Below are positions 12,510 through 26,400 of a DNA stretch of 64,000 bases, piece by piece (the first letter of the stretch is position 1; every line of letters begins with the position of its first letter). Source of the stretch: Scolanthus callimorphus (taxonomy: Eukaryota; Cnidaria; Anthozoa; Actiniaria; Edwardsiidae). The stretch lies in contig CM066924.1 of assembly GCA_033964015.1 (NCBI GenBank), positions 22,564,280-22,628,279 on the forward strand, read 5' to 3'. The position numbers were made by a program, and so were the translations under genes. The notes beneath the pieces were generated by a model, which ran no database searches, was not told the DNA's origin, and saw only the letters and a program-made list of their open reading frames with translations.

Positions 12510-13507
12510 GCTGCACCAGACGAGAAATAAAGTCTTTGCGCTGTCAAGATATATTCTTTATAAGCTTACGATTCAGATTACTGGACCGCGAACGAAAGTT
12601 GCTTTCCTGTATGCTAATTTCTAGCTTATAGCTCGGCTCAGTGATCGTGCCCCGTGCTTTCGAAACTTGTTATAAATTCTATCGCTTGCAGCTGTGTGAA
12701 CTATCTTAAGTGATTTATTGGAATTAGAAATTTACTTTGCTTTTGACCTTTAGCTCATGACGTAAGAATGAGGTAAAAAGTGTATTTCGAGACCATGTGC
12801 CTCTTTTCGCCGTTCCGATCGTTCTCTTGTCGGTAATATCTCGGCAAAAAGCCGGAAATGCCGAAAGGGCGTCGATGACCTTTTGGGCATATGACTTATA
12901 CGTGGAGTGAAAACTCTGATTGATGAAGATCGCAGTTCAATTTATATGCGTTGTTTCGCGTGCGTGTTCAAACTTCCTGTTGTTCTTTACTCATAACGAG
13001 CCTTTTAAAAGATTTTCACAGCAAATTGACAAGACGGGCCAAAAAACAAATATTTTAGACAAATATTTTTTCTCCCTCTCGAACTCCAAGAAGAATGCTT
13101 TTTCCCTCTCGATCATGTTCTAGACGCGTCAAATCAAGGAATTTTATCACTCTTTGCCGCGTCAGTAATGAAACGACTTTTCAAGTTTAACAACCAACAT
13201 CTTTTCACGTCCGAAGTAGAAGGGAGAGCAGGTAGTTTAGAAGCCAGTGATTATGTGTGTTACGTTATTGCGTGACCGACGAGTTGCTTTCGAAATGTAT
13301 TAAAAGACTTTCAATCTATTTTGACGGAGGCAACATCCCTGTGCGACTGCACGATTTCACAATCCAATTCACATGTATAAATGAAAGGGAAATATCTATT
13401 CATTTTCCATTCATTCATAAAAATTGTTTTGGGATGTTGTTTCGTGAGTCACGGTACGGCCACGCGACATCAGCGCGACAACCATGATCATCAGCAAGTC
13501 GAAGCAT
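12510..13507. other. Region upstream of the GPCR, no gene seen
   Basis: It should contain the GPCR promoter and any 5' UTR exon. A possible acceptor (GTGCAG) lies directly before the GPCR start codon. No other exon could be supported. Confidence 0.45.
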
Positions 13508-13854
13508 TGGCTGATTGCATTTTTAAACCGCACCGGGGGGGTTGAGGACCTCCCTTAAAAAGACCCCCTCCCCTGGAATTTCCACTCGTGAAACAGACCC
13601 CCTCCCCTGGAATTTTTAACCTCATAAAGGACCCCCTCCCCTGGAATTTCCATTTTTTCTGACAAAATACGCCTGGAAAATCTATTTTTGGATAAAATGT
13701 CCCTGGAACGCCACCTTTTTTACCCCTCCCCCCTGGAATTTCCAGTCTCCAGACACACCCCCTCCCGTGGAATTTCCAGAGTCCAAAACAACCCCCCTGG
13801 AAAATTTCCATAGGTCCTCAACCCCTCCGGTGCGGATTAAAAATGCAATCAGCC
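13508..13854. mobile_element. Inverted-repeat element with internal CCCCTCCCCTGGAATTTCC tandem units
   Basis: The ends are GGCTGATTGCATTTTTAA and its near complement; each arm continues through the CCGCACCGG block and AGGTCCTCAACC. The interior is a degenerate tandem of roughly 25-40 bp units, each with CCCCTGGAATTTCC. No coding capacity. Confidence 0.75.
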
Positions 13855-15308
13855 ATTTCACTTGTCACTATAGTCATACTAGTGAAGTATCCGGAGCCAG
13901 ACGGAGACGCAAGGACGCTTGCGTTCGTGTGAAAATCAAAGAACGGAGACAGAGAAGACGTAAGCGTGAAGAAAGCAGAACGGAAGGTTTCCTTTTTCTT
14001 ACGTCTACGCATACGCTTTCGTCGCTATTTTTATAACTGCCCAAAAACCGTCACGACGATATTCCGATTTTCACGTAAGCTCTTACGCCTCCGTCTCCGC
14101 TTATTTCACTATGAAATGAGTGAAATGCCGGCTAAAAATGCGTGGCCCGATACGAACGTGAATGGAGGCATCCAAGCAATGATCTGAAATGGAAAAACAC
14201 GCCTATCATTCAGAGATTTCTTTCTGTCAGTCATCTAGCAAAGTCGTTTATAATGCCAATCGTTTTCACAGAAACCGCAACATTAAAGAATGTGCTTTCT
14301 CAAAAATCAACATTTCGATATTCAATTATTGCCGTAAATCGCAAGAGTCAGTAAAAATAAAATAAAATTCTACGAAAAAGGATCATTTTTGGGACAAAAA
14401 TATTTTGTCTATAAAACAAGGGTTTCAGCAGCAAAAACCAATACGTCTCGACACTCATTAGCCATTAGCACCATGGTACAAAACAGTTTATTTCGCATAC
14501 CAGCTAAAAGTGGTGTTAGATTGATAAATATATTTCTTAGACCTAAAAAAATCGTTGTTCCGTGTTGCACAAATGGGCGATTCCAGCTGTCGGTAAATGA
14601 GGGAAATTTGTCGAACAAAATCATTTAAAAGGGCATTTTGAGGGCATTTCTGAATTCGAACATCAATTGTTTTGGATGTCTCTATTCCGCCAATCAAAAC
14701 TTCTCTGAACCAATCAAGTTCTTGCCCTGTTTCGACTAGTGCAGTTGACGGACTTCCAACGCGACGTTGTCTGGTTTTGTCACAATACAAGCCAATCCAC
14801 TGCACTAGGCGAAACAGGACAAGAACCTGATTGGTTCAGATGGAGTTTGATAGGCGGTAAAGAGCAACAAATAATTGGCGTGTTAAATTTATGAAATGCG
14901 AATCAACGAATATTGGTCTGCAACGAATGAACGTAACATGAAAATGTCAATGAAATTGAAGTCTAAAGAGCCTGTGTTAGCGCCAATTTGGCCTGTGTCA
15001 GCCGCCATGTTGACAGCACAGCAACATACCAAGTCGGAGAAAGCATCCATTTCCATCGGCTCATTTACAGAATATAAAGCAATGTTCTCGATTGAATTTG
15101 GTAAATCAAATCTGAAACTTTGTTTTTAGGTGTTAATTTAGAGATTTCTACTCGTAATTCGTCTTCTAATATCGAACGAAAACAATAACAAAGGAGTTGC
15201 TGACACGGGTTCTTATCATTGGCTTCCTGAACCAAGCCAAGCACAGTCAAAAATGCTGTATTTATGAACGTGTCAACCAAACTGAAGTCGACCATTTCCT
15301 ACTAACAG
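13855..15308. other. Intergenic between GPCR and DAZAP1, repeats only
   Basis: It contains a CpG-rich G/A-rich stretch at 13870-14110 and the MITE at 14687-14857. No exon is supported. Confidence 0.45.
14687..14857. mobile_element. MITE, 'CTTGCCCTGTTTCG' family, copy 1
   Basis: Inverted arms carry CCGCCAATCAAA, then TTCTTGCCCTGTTTCG and CTAGTGCAG, returning as complements. Copy 2 is at 16704-16874, and a degraded relative lies at about 62819-63120. Confidence 0.7.
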
Positions 15309-15540
15309 GGTCCTACATTGACTTTTCTGGAGAAGTGCCATTGGCGCCTTAATATAACGGCATTCTAGTCGCCAAATAGTGAAGTTTGGTCGCCATATTA
15401 ATGTTGTTGACAGCTAACTATTGTGAGAAAGGCATTTGTGGAATGGTTCTGTCGCCACTTGGCGACTAGGTTGAAGCTTTTGGTCGCCAAACTCTAAATC
15501 TAGTCGCGATTGGCGACAATATGGTCGCAATGTCGGGCCG
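15309..15540. mobile_element. MITE, 'GTCGCCA' family, copy 1
   Basis: The sequence is rich in repeated GTCGCCA words and ends in ATGTCGGGCC. Related copies are at about 18788-19100 (split by a later insertion) and 49643-49846. Confidence 0.65.
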
Positions 15541-15788
15541 TAATACGTGACACATGGCTTCAAATACCATGAATAGTCGAACATCCTGTATTAATTATAA
15601 CATGTAAACGAAACAGGCATGTAGGAAGTCTACGTTGTGCTACTGTGTGCAAGGCACAGTCAAAGATCCTGTATTTACGAAAACGTCAACGAAACTCATG
15701 TCTTTTTCTTGCTATATTGTTCCCTGGCTTCTGTGTGAGCCGTGTATTAATATACATACAGTTCAGATAACCTTCATTCCTGGTCCGT

Positions 15789-17418
15789 CTACCGTCCGTA
15801 TGGGTGGAACCCTCGAGTAGCGGCCCCTCCCCCTCTCCCGAATGACTCTCCAGCAAATGCAACAGCTCCTCCAGCACCGGCTCCGTAAGCCTCTGCTCCG
15901 GGGTAACCCCCATACCCGGGATCAGCGGGGAACGAGCCCCGGGTGGGGCCATACTGAGAGTCTGTTTGTTGGTAACTTCCAAGACCTGATAAAATGAGAC
16001 AAGCAATCAGTTAAAATTGTGTAAATTAATCGGAGTAAAGCCGGCACAGACTAGGGGACTAGTCCCTTAGTCTGTGCCGGCCTATACACACAAGAAAAAA
16101 TGCGCAATTTGTCCCAAGGAAAAGTCCCACGAATCAAACAAGTTTGATTTCTGGGACTTGTCCCTGGGACAAATATTTAGTCCCCTAGTCTGTGCCGGCC
16201 TTAAGCCCCCAAGATGAGCATAGTTGCTCTTGGGGCAAACTCTGAAAACAAATATGATTAAATAATAAACAAACGTCAAATGTTTAATTGGGCGTGTACA
16301 TAGACAAACGGTGTTTACATCTTGTTGTCACCCAATTCAGATCACATGACAGTTAGGTCATTTGGGCTGGGGGCATGCGGAAGAGCCGCCCCTCTTCCTC
16401 CGCTCATGAAAATCATAATAAAACCTGCAACCTTATCTCCTACCGTACATACTGTAGGTGGAAGAGAGCTCTGCTGCTCCAGCAAGTTCCGCCCGTGCTG
16501 CTGCTGTAGATCCCGGGATGGGTGAAGCTCCAGGGAGTCCACCTGCCGTGCTGAACTCAGCAGGGTTGCCATAGCCAAAACCTGGAAAGCAGAAATACAG
16601 TGGAACGTTTACAACTAAGCGCAAGAGACAACTGTTACTTATGTTACAGCTAAAACCGTTGCATCGCGATCCACGTTTTCAAAAACATCAATTACGTTTT
16701 GTTCCGCCAATCAAACTATCTGAGCCAACGAAAATCTTGCCCTGTTTCGCCTAGTGCAGTAAACTGGCTTCTCTCTGAACTAAAAACAGACAACGTCGCG
16801 ACGGAAAGCCAGGCGACTGCACTAGGCGAAACAGGGCAAGAATCTCATTGGCTGATATAAGACTTGAGAGGCGGAAATGGTTTAGAACTGGCTTAAACAA
16901 ACAGAAACTGAACAGTCCACTCCTTTTCGTACTTCAAGGGATAGCTTCGTCAAATATTGAACTAATTTCGTGGTTCTTTATCTTCTGAAAATCGTGGATC
17001 CAGTGGCGAAAATAAGAGCCGGTTATTGGATGTCCGTCCAAAATTGAAAGTTGACCGGTCAAATCTTTGTCTGATCGGACATTTTGGCCGGCCAAATTTA
17101 ACACGAGTATTCCTTCTCTTGTGCGTATATGGCCGGTCAGAAACAAGGTATGACAGAGATCAAATAGATTTGGGTGGTCTCCATATCCGCCACCCAACCA
17201 GCCGTTAATTTTAGGCCTGAAACCGTAAAACGTATGTGCGACCGACTCCCCAAACTCGCAGCTCGTAAGCTGAATTGCGTTGGGTCTCAACGGCGCCACT
17301 GGCAGCCAAGCGGTCTTAAGCACAGACACTGAGGGTGGTCACTGCCAGAGGGTTTGTTACGTCCCCAGTGGTTCTTTAACGTCCCCCCTGGAACTGGGTA
17401 GGGTAGAAAGGCGAGACG

Positions 17419-17450
<32 letters not shown>

Positions 17451-20400
17451 TGAAACACAGTAGAACAAAGTTCAACTCACAATATGAACCAGTTTCGACC
17501 GAGACCCGAACAGAAAGAAAATTTCCTCTGTCCCGGCCAGGAGTCGAACCCGGATCACAGCGGTGAGAGACCCAACGCCGTAACGCTGGACCAACCGTGC
17601 TTCCCTTCCCTTGATTCGAGTGTGCCTATGTTTCTGCAGGACCGTATCGCCCTTGGGGGTCGGGAAGCTCCATTAAGACACATCAATTACGTATTGCCTC
17701 AAAATTGCGGGAAAGAGACGTCTGTACTATGGTGTGGAAGCGCTAAATAGAAAAAAATCCGAGTCGTGCCCCCAGTGTTTGAGGGCTTGCTACGGGCCCT
17801 GTTTCTGGATAGAGCTCGATGCATTTTAGTCATTGGCAACCAAATTGATATGCATGATATCATGGACTTCCTTGGAGAATATCACCAAGTAGACTCACCA
17901 GCGGCATATCCTGCAGCAGCAGCTTCTCTCCCAATAGAACCATACCCTGCTAATCCAGCAGCTGGGCCATAACTTGCACTTGGAAGCCCAGCAGCATTAG
18001 CACCATAGCCTAGAAAATAAAACAATAAGGTGGTGGTAAACCAGAGGACTATTTTACTGGACATTACGGCTGGAAAGTAAGGAAAAAATAAGGTCGCTTT
18101 TTGGTACCGGCAAATAGTTTTTTTTAGCTACATTTAACAGACTACTACCTAAACGAGGCACGATTGACTCAGCGTTACAGCAATGGCATCTCACCACTGT
18201 GTTCAACTTCGTCTCTGGAAATATCGAGTTCTCTGGAAAACAATACTAACTGTTGCCCTAGCCTCGAGGTGGCCATTATATGTTTAATATCCTCACCATA
18301 TCCCCCATAAGGATTTCCTGCACCAAGTCCAGCAGCAGCCAAACCATAACCACCAGCAGGCCCTGCCAAACCACCATAGCCCCTCCCCATACCAGGAAGA
18401 GCACCAGGGCCAAAGGAACCTAAAAGCAAGACACCTGTGAGTAGCCAGATTCCTATCCACTAAGGTAGAATTCATTTTGACACTTTTTACCTCCGCATCT
18501 GATCAACATTACGCTTATCATGGTCTAAAGTGGCAATGTTCGTTGGGTACCCTGTTGAGAGTAGCTAGACTTCCATCCACTACGGTGGAGTTCATTGACG
18601 ATTCCTACCTATGCATCTGATCAAAGTCACAGGGTGAAAAATTCTGGATGGGAATCATGTGGGAAGTATGAGCCAATCACAATGAAACTACTATCTCGCC
18701 AACTAAAAGAGTCTTGCCTGTTCAACTTGCTAGATGGATTTTTTCTCTCTGTTTTTAGTGTTCTGAATGAAATTACACAGCACAGGGCTGACATTAACTT
18801 TTTTCACAAGGTGCCATTGGGCAATTCCAGAAAATAAAGGTACCCTCCCCACGGGCGGCACTTGTTTTGACCCCCCCATGCATCCAGAATTTCCAAAATG
18901 GTTTACCCCCCCATGCATATAGAATTCCGGGCAAGTTAAAGAAATCCAGCTTCGAAAACCCCCCTTGCAATCAGAATTCTGAGCTCTTAAACCCCCATCC
19001 CATCGGAACTTCCAAATGCCGCCCGTAGGGGGGGTACCTTTATTTCTGGAATTGCCCATTGGCGACCAATTCAAAAAAATTTAGTTGCCAAAAAGCAATA
19101 TTTAGTCGCCATGTAAGCGAACTGTATGGATATGATATCTTCACCTTGTCGTGTGACAAAGGACATGTAAATTTTTAGCGATTGAACAGATGAAAGACAA
19201 GATTCCTCGCCAAATTGACCTGATCTAATCCACTTGACCAAGTGAAGTTGATCAGACGTGATGGTAGGAAGTGCCAACGAACTCCACCTTAGTGATACCC
19301 TGCAAGCCATCCCCCCATGACACAGGAATCCCATGTGCCAAGAAAATCAAATGCCAGCTCGCAGGCTATAGTGGATGAGAATCAAGCTAGTGAGTTTATT
19401 GACATTAGTGGCATACACTGCATCACATACAAGGTATGGTCCATTGTTGGCCACATTATAGGACACACCAGTATTAATGGGATTATGTTATGGTTGCTTG
19501 AATAAAACGTTTTAGAGCAGTTCCATCTGTGTCTTAAGGACTGCTCTTGAGGAGTGCTAGGTCTACACAGGTCTCTCTGAGAGAAGTCGATTACAAAGGA
19601 TTTTACTCCAGACTAAATGCATATACACTGTCAACAACCATGTGGGACAGGTTTTATGGGCAGGTAACATACCATATGGACCAGGAAAGCCAGGAAGAGA
19701 ATTTGCAGCCATCGGGTGCATGTGTGAAACCAGAGAGTTGCTGCCGCCAGGTCCTGATGGACGCTGTTTTTGTTCTTGATTTTGTACTCTCTTTGCCTCA
19801 ACCTGTCGGAAAATGAAGTGGAAATTAGCAATTAAAAAACACAAATCTACATGTTATGATGTCCGTACATGTACAATGTCACAACACAAAACAGTACAGT
19901 AACAATTTGAGAGATCAAGAACTTGAGTTTTGAAGTTTCAGAAAAGTATACTCCTCTACGATAAAAATCAGCAAACAAGTTAAAACTCAGACTGCTTCCT
20001 GCTCTTTATTTGGCGATCATTCCTAAATGTACCAGTAAGAGAAAAGTAGTCTTTGCTAAGCATGCCCTTACCGGTATTCACCTAGCATAGGTGGTGGAGC
20101 AGGGGGCAAGAGGGGCTCAAGCCCTCCCCCCCCCAATTTTTGATGTGGATGGACTGCTTATTTTAACAAGACAGAGTGATCCAATTATGAAAATAGAAAA
20201 ACTGCCATAACTCAAAATACATTTAGGATAGCTCTTATAGAACTAAAATGAGCAGAAATTAAAATAAGAAGAGTCCAGACATCCATTTCAATTGCTGACT
20301 GGCAGATCCAGTATTTTTCAAAGTGCAAGTACAAAGTTAATTTGAAGAAAATGGGTGGCTTGAACGGAGAAAGTTGAGACCCCTCAGGGTTAAAAACAGT

Positions 20401-23400
20401 TAACAGTTATACACACTTTGCACAACATAAAACATAATGGAATAATGGGGCTTCCCATAACATTTATTATCAGCATATAGAATACTGCAAATAATTTAGA
20501 AAGACTATAGTAACTGCACAAAGCTACAAGCTACAGATCAAGTGATTTCTTGCAAGATTATTTTAGTAACTGAAGACTACAATGTACATCCAGATACTCA
20601 GTGTCAATAGATGACTGCAAAAGGTATTAATCAAATGTAACACTCAAGGTACATGTTGGTATAATTTTAAAATGTACTCCACTTATAGATTTAAGTTTGA
20701 AGTGGGAGCATAAGTAATAATTTGTACACAAATACACCAAAATGTTATCATATCTTGTGGAAGCCCCATGTCATCGCATTTAATGCAACAATAACTGAGA
20801 ACAGTAAACTGTAGTAAATGCAATGACTACTCATTCTAGTCAATGTACTCTTAAGCATAACATGATAATTATACTTCTACAACTTCCTAGCTGTCAGCTG
20901 TAATAGTGCTGTCATTGCATGTACTTTAGAACAAAATTACATAGCACAGTACATTAATGCAGTTCTGGAAACATTTTTTTAAATTAGAGGACATTTTCTG
21001 TGGCCAACCATAGAAAATGAAGAAGATGGATGGATGAGGTTTTAATTTATTTGATGATAGGGAGTTACAAGGAGTTAATTAATTTTTGCAACACAGGTTA
21101 CTGCAAGTTTTACCCTGAACAGTGAATGCTATAAATGTATAAGTTCTGTTGTTACATTGTTTCCTTGACAGCATTGGTAACATATTTCCAGAACTGCCAA
21201 ATGTACACTAAAACTAGAATGACAACTACACCGTTTTTCCATTGATTGTGTGATAATGTTCAGCAACTGCCTTTCCCACACTCTCCTTTGAATCAAACGT
21301 AACAAAGCCAAAGCCTAACATAATATAATAATGATAGTATACAATGGATTAATTTATATAACTTGAATATACCTGGAAATAACAGCATGCACTACATTAT
21401 TTTCATTAAACATAACTCAATCATATGGGGACCTTGGGTCTGTATATGGCCATAGGTACTGGTACATATTATTCTTAACTAATTCTGAGGTACATCTAAA
21501 ACCATAAAGTTTGTTTTTACACACAATTAAGTGCACCAGCCATTATGTTTACAGGGCATCTGGGGAAGTGCGGCAGTGCGATTCCGCACTTTTGCCCAAA
21601 AATCACACTTTTTCGCACTTTCACACTTTCTTCGCACTTTTTAAGAAAATGACTAAGAATGAAAAAATCCTTCTAAACACGATAATTTCAGAGATTTGCA
21701 GGTCAATACCTTAGTTTATTATGTTGATGCTGAAGTATTAAGCGCAAAAACCTTGAAAACTCCACCATTTTCTTCCGATATACGATCGCCACCGAATGCA
21801 AAAAATACCAGGCGTTCCACAACAGACCGTTTGAGCATAAGTACGAGAAACTATCAATTAGGAGATATGTAATTGGATAGAAGTTTAGATGGAAATAAGC
21901 TAATAGCTGATATTGTAAGAAATGGGTAAATACCATGGCACGCGTTTTTCGGTGACCCCGCGTTTTCCCCTGTGGCGCATCTCCCTCTCCTGACTCGACA
22001 CTTATAAACAAATCGAAGCGCGCCACGGAAACTGCCAGAGCCATTTACCGTAGATTAAGATGGTGATGACAAAACAGTGTTTCTTTTTTTCGATTTTTTT
22101 TTCGCACGAAGTTTACATTTTGGAGAACTTTAGACCGTTTATAGTTGATTGTATGGAGAAATAGGCGCTCTTAGTGATTTTGGGGGTTCGAGTTTTAAAT
22201 GACCTGATGGCTCGGCGCGCAAGCAAGCAAGGTGAGCCCTTCTTTTTTGCATTTTTCCATTGTTCTTGACCATGCAAAGTTTAATAAGTTAGCTTAAAAA
22301 TGACAAAACAAATAGAAAATCAACAGAAACGACTCGTTATGATCCCCCAAAAGCGCAAACTACAAATTAAAGAAAATAATTTACCGCACTTTACAGCACT
22401 TTTGACCATTTTACTGCACTTTTTTCCGCACTTTTTTCTAAAAAATCCCGCACATTTCCGCACTTTTTTGCCATTTTTTACCACACTTCCCCAGATGCCC
22501 TGTGTTTACTGCAGCAATAAATACTTTTTGTTGCTTATGGCTTGTGAAGATGCAAGTTTTGAATGCAATATTGCAGCGTGAAGAGACCCAAGGTCCCCTT
22601 AAAATAAGCATATAGTGCAGTGTTATGATTAACAGTGTACAACCATGTAAATAATACAACAGAGTGCAAGTGCATTTAGCAAGAATAGCACACAAGAGTA
22701 AAAGGTTAGTGGCAAGACAGCTGTACAATTTCTGATAAATATATTAGCATCAAAGCCAAAATTACTTGACCTTACTATTCATGCTGTTGAACAAAATGTT
22801 ATTGGAACTTGTAAACAGTATGATAATGCAAGAGATGGAATATTGTACTAAAGTAAGCATAAAAAGGACAGAAAAATCTAATGAGAGAAAGTTTGGAATA
22901 TTTTGTAAATACACAGAACTCTAGTACATACAATGAAATAATGTACAAGATAAATTCATATAATAAATGAGAATAACTGCCTGAGAATAACTGAGTTTTC
23001 TACCTTATGACATCTACTAGAATCCTTTTTTATTGCATGATGCAACAATTGTAATATCTTAAATATTAAAAATATTTATTGTAGAAAAAATAATTTGAAT
23101 TTGAAACCCATATAGTCATGCTAATAATGAAAAGAGTAAAGTACTGTACAACACCTTAGTTAGAGGAACTGTTAGAAAATACAACTGATAGTCACATAGC
23201 AAAATGGAAGAAGCTGAAGTTCCTCCAAGTACAGCACAAACATTAGCAGCAACACATAGCTGAACTTGAAGAGTTTTGCCAAAGATACAAGAAAGGATCC
23301 CTTTCATTATTTATTGGTTGGTTTATTATCATGTTCCTAATAACATGTTCATGAATCAAGTTCCAGGTCACATTTCATTATCATGGTCTTAAGGCTCACC

Positions 23401-26400
23401 TTTTAAATGATTTGTTCCTCTTTAATTGAAACTTCACAGTTTAATGACTTACATTTTGCATGGTCAGCACTAACAAGCAAAGTAGTATTGAAAGCGAAGT
23501 ATTTACTTTAATGAAGCATATCTTTCTGATACTTCATGTGCTTTGATTTTACATCCCTTCTTGCAACAATTTACATAGCTTGAACAACAAAATATCATCT
23601 TTTTCAATGAGTTTCTAAGGAGTAGGAATACAAACTCTGATCTTATGTATAAGCTCTAGTTATCCTATAGAGCTGATTACCCAGTAACCAGATGCTCTGA
23701 ATAGAACCCTTAATTAGCTTGAACGTATCATAAACATGGTGACTTTTAGCAAAAAAACATACAAAACAAGACCTGAATCAATCTGGCAAAATGATCCACC
23801 TTAAGACAATGAAATATGACTAAAACGTTGGTTCTTATAAACACAGAATCAAAATTTCACCCTAGGAATGGTGGCAAATAATGTACCCTAAATGCACAAA
23901 ACTCACATTAATTCTGAGAACAAATACCACAAAAAGATTTTTATTTCCTACCTCTCATTTTCTTGGTCTCCTGGTCCATCATCAGATTCACATGTACGAC
24001 CTTTTAACAATTACATAATAATTATAATTCATCAAAATAATTTATACAATTTTACATAATAAAATAAACTCTTCACACAATGTTGTAACCTTATTGGAGC
24101 CTCAGATTTCCTGTCCCTCTGGCAAAATTGTGTAAATAAAAAAATCAAGCACTTGGAATCTACCTTTCCATAAGCACTGAAGTACTCTGCCAAGTCTTCC
24201 TTGTCAGAAGTATGGGCCACACCACCGATGAATATCTTGAACTCATTATTTTGGTCTCCTTTCTGTGGACACAAATATCAATGAGAGATTTTACCAGGAA
24301 TTGACAAAAAAGAACTGGCACGCAAGTTTTGTTATGATCGTGAAAAAAATCCAACAAAAATCTTATGACAGAGTTACTTGTCTTGAGCAATTGTACTTAA
24401 ACGATTAGTCACCTAAGGCTCTGTGATTCTCAGTGAATAGTCACTACGACTTCACCTTGTTGACTATTCGCTGATAATAATAATAATGTTACCCCTTGTC
24501 TTCCAGCTTGCATGCCTCCTCTTCCCATACCTCTTGGAAAGTGCTGCTGAGGGGGGGCTTGCCCTGGACCACGAGGGACTGCAGGCTTAGGGTCAATCTA
24601 AAAAAGTGAGAAAGGAAAGGGAAACGAAATGACATTCTGCAAATGATATGAAATTGTTCTTTTTTATTGAAAAATGTAAATGTATGCATTTTGTATAAGG
24701 CAAATATCCATATCAATGTTCAGTTGCGGTTTACAGATGTGGATGTCTGATTCCTTAGATGCGGACTACAATTTATCCATGCAGTTTACAATCATGAGTG
24801 GTTGGTAGATATATCATTCTGTGGTGAGTTCTGTGGTTTTAAAGTACCTCAAGTTCTGATTAAGTGTAGTGGTTTGAGAGATGGGACCTTGGTTTATTGT
24901 CTCATCTGAAAGATGTGAATCACTTCAACCCACAATGAACACAAGGTTGGAAACAGCAGAGAAAAATCCAAACTGACCCCGACTAGGAATCGAACCCAGT
25001 GCACACAGGTGAGAGGCAAGTGCTCTGCATGCTGTGCCACCCATGCTTCCCATTAATGCCAAAGGAGATTTTACTTACAGTTTTATTGTCCAGAATATGA
25101 GGCCTGTCATTAACAGCTTTTTCCACTGCTGATGGATCACGGAATGTCACAAACCCAAAACATCTACGGCAAGAAATAAAAAGTGTACCAATGAAATAAA
25201 ACCCTTAAAGAGAGGTCTTGTATCTGCACTCTATGCAAAGACTTTTCATAGTCAAAACGAAACCTGCTTACTTAACTTAAATACTTAAATAATTACTCTT
25301 TTATATAATTATAACTTAGCTTAGGCAAGCATAGGAAGGGTGGTCAGCTTATAGCCGGCAAAGGTGTAAAGGCACCTTAAGTTGCGTGATGGCCGGCAAG
25401 GCAGCTGCTTTAAAATATTCAATGTGCTCTATAGGTTACACACCGTTACAACAACAAGAACAGCTTTATTTGCACATTCAAAAAAATATTTATGAAGTGA
25501 AAAGAAATGGGTGCCCTATAAGAACAACTGTGGAAAGCCAGTCTAGTCAGGGCACCCCCATAAATACACAGGTACATGTATACAAACAAAAATTCAAATA
25601 GACAAAACTATATAGTGAGAGACTAAAGGCCGCCACACACGGGCCGACTCCGACAGGATTTTCTGTCGTAAGATTATCGCGTGCCGCCATGCACGGGCCG
25701 ATGTTTCGTCGCAAGGCAAAAAATCCTGACTGATCGGCTCGTGTGTGGTGACCCGCGTTGAGGTTACGACAATATTTTTTCGTCTGCTCATCTTATCAAA
25801 CATGTTTGATTTTCAAATCGTCGCCGACAAAAAATCGGCTCGTGTGTGGTGGAGCGCTATATTTTGTCATAAGCTCGTCGCGAGTCACCACACACGAGCC
25901 AATCAGTCAGGATTTGTTGTCTTGCGACGAAAAATCGGCCCGTGTGTGGTGGCCTTAAGAGGAGAAAATAATACTAATCTAATTAGTGTCTTACTACCTA
26001 TAATAAATTACAGGTTGAGTGCAAAGAAAATATAATATCAAATGGAATGGGTTCACAAAGACAAGGATTTCTGGGGTTTATAAAAGCAATAACAATCAGA
26101 TTTCTGTGGCTTAAAACATGACAAATGCACTTGGGATGCTGGACAAACACTTGAAAAGTTTGAAACTCGGCTCATGAGTTTCAAACTTTTCTTGTGTTTT
26201 CCCAACAACACTTGTGTGTTAATCACATTATAAAATAGCATTGCATCTGCCCTGCATTTATAATGTGATAATGCACAGCTCTCAACCAATCAGAGTGTTT
26301 GTACTATCTTAGCTATTTTATAAATAATAATATTTGAGTCACCTGCCGGTCAAAAAAGTTTAATTTGTTTCTTGAGAGTCACAGTACCTTGACTTCTTAG

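Noticed and set aside
17540..17612. Possible tRNA gene
   Set aside because: A and B boxes are present, but the sequence does not fold as a full cloverleaf and continues into a repeated body; called a SINE.
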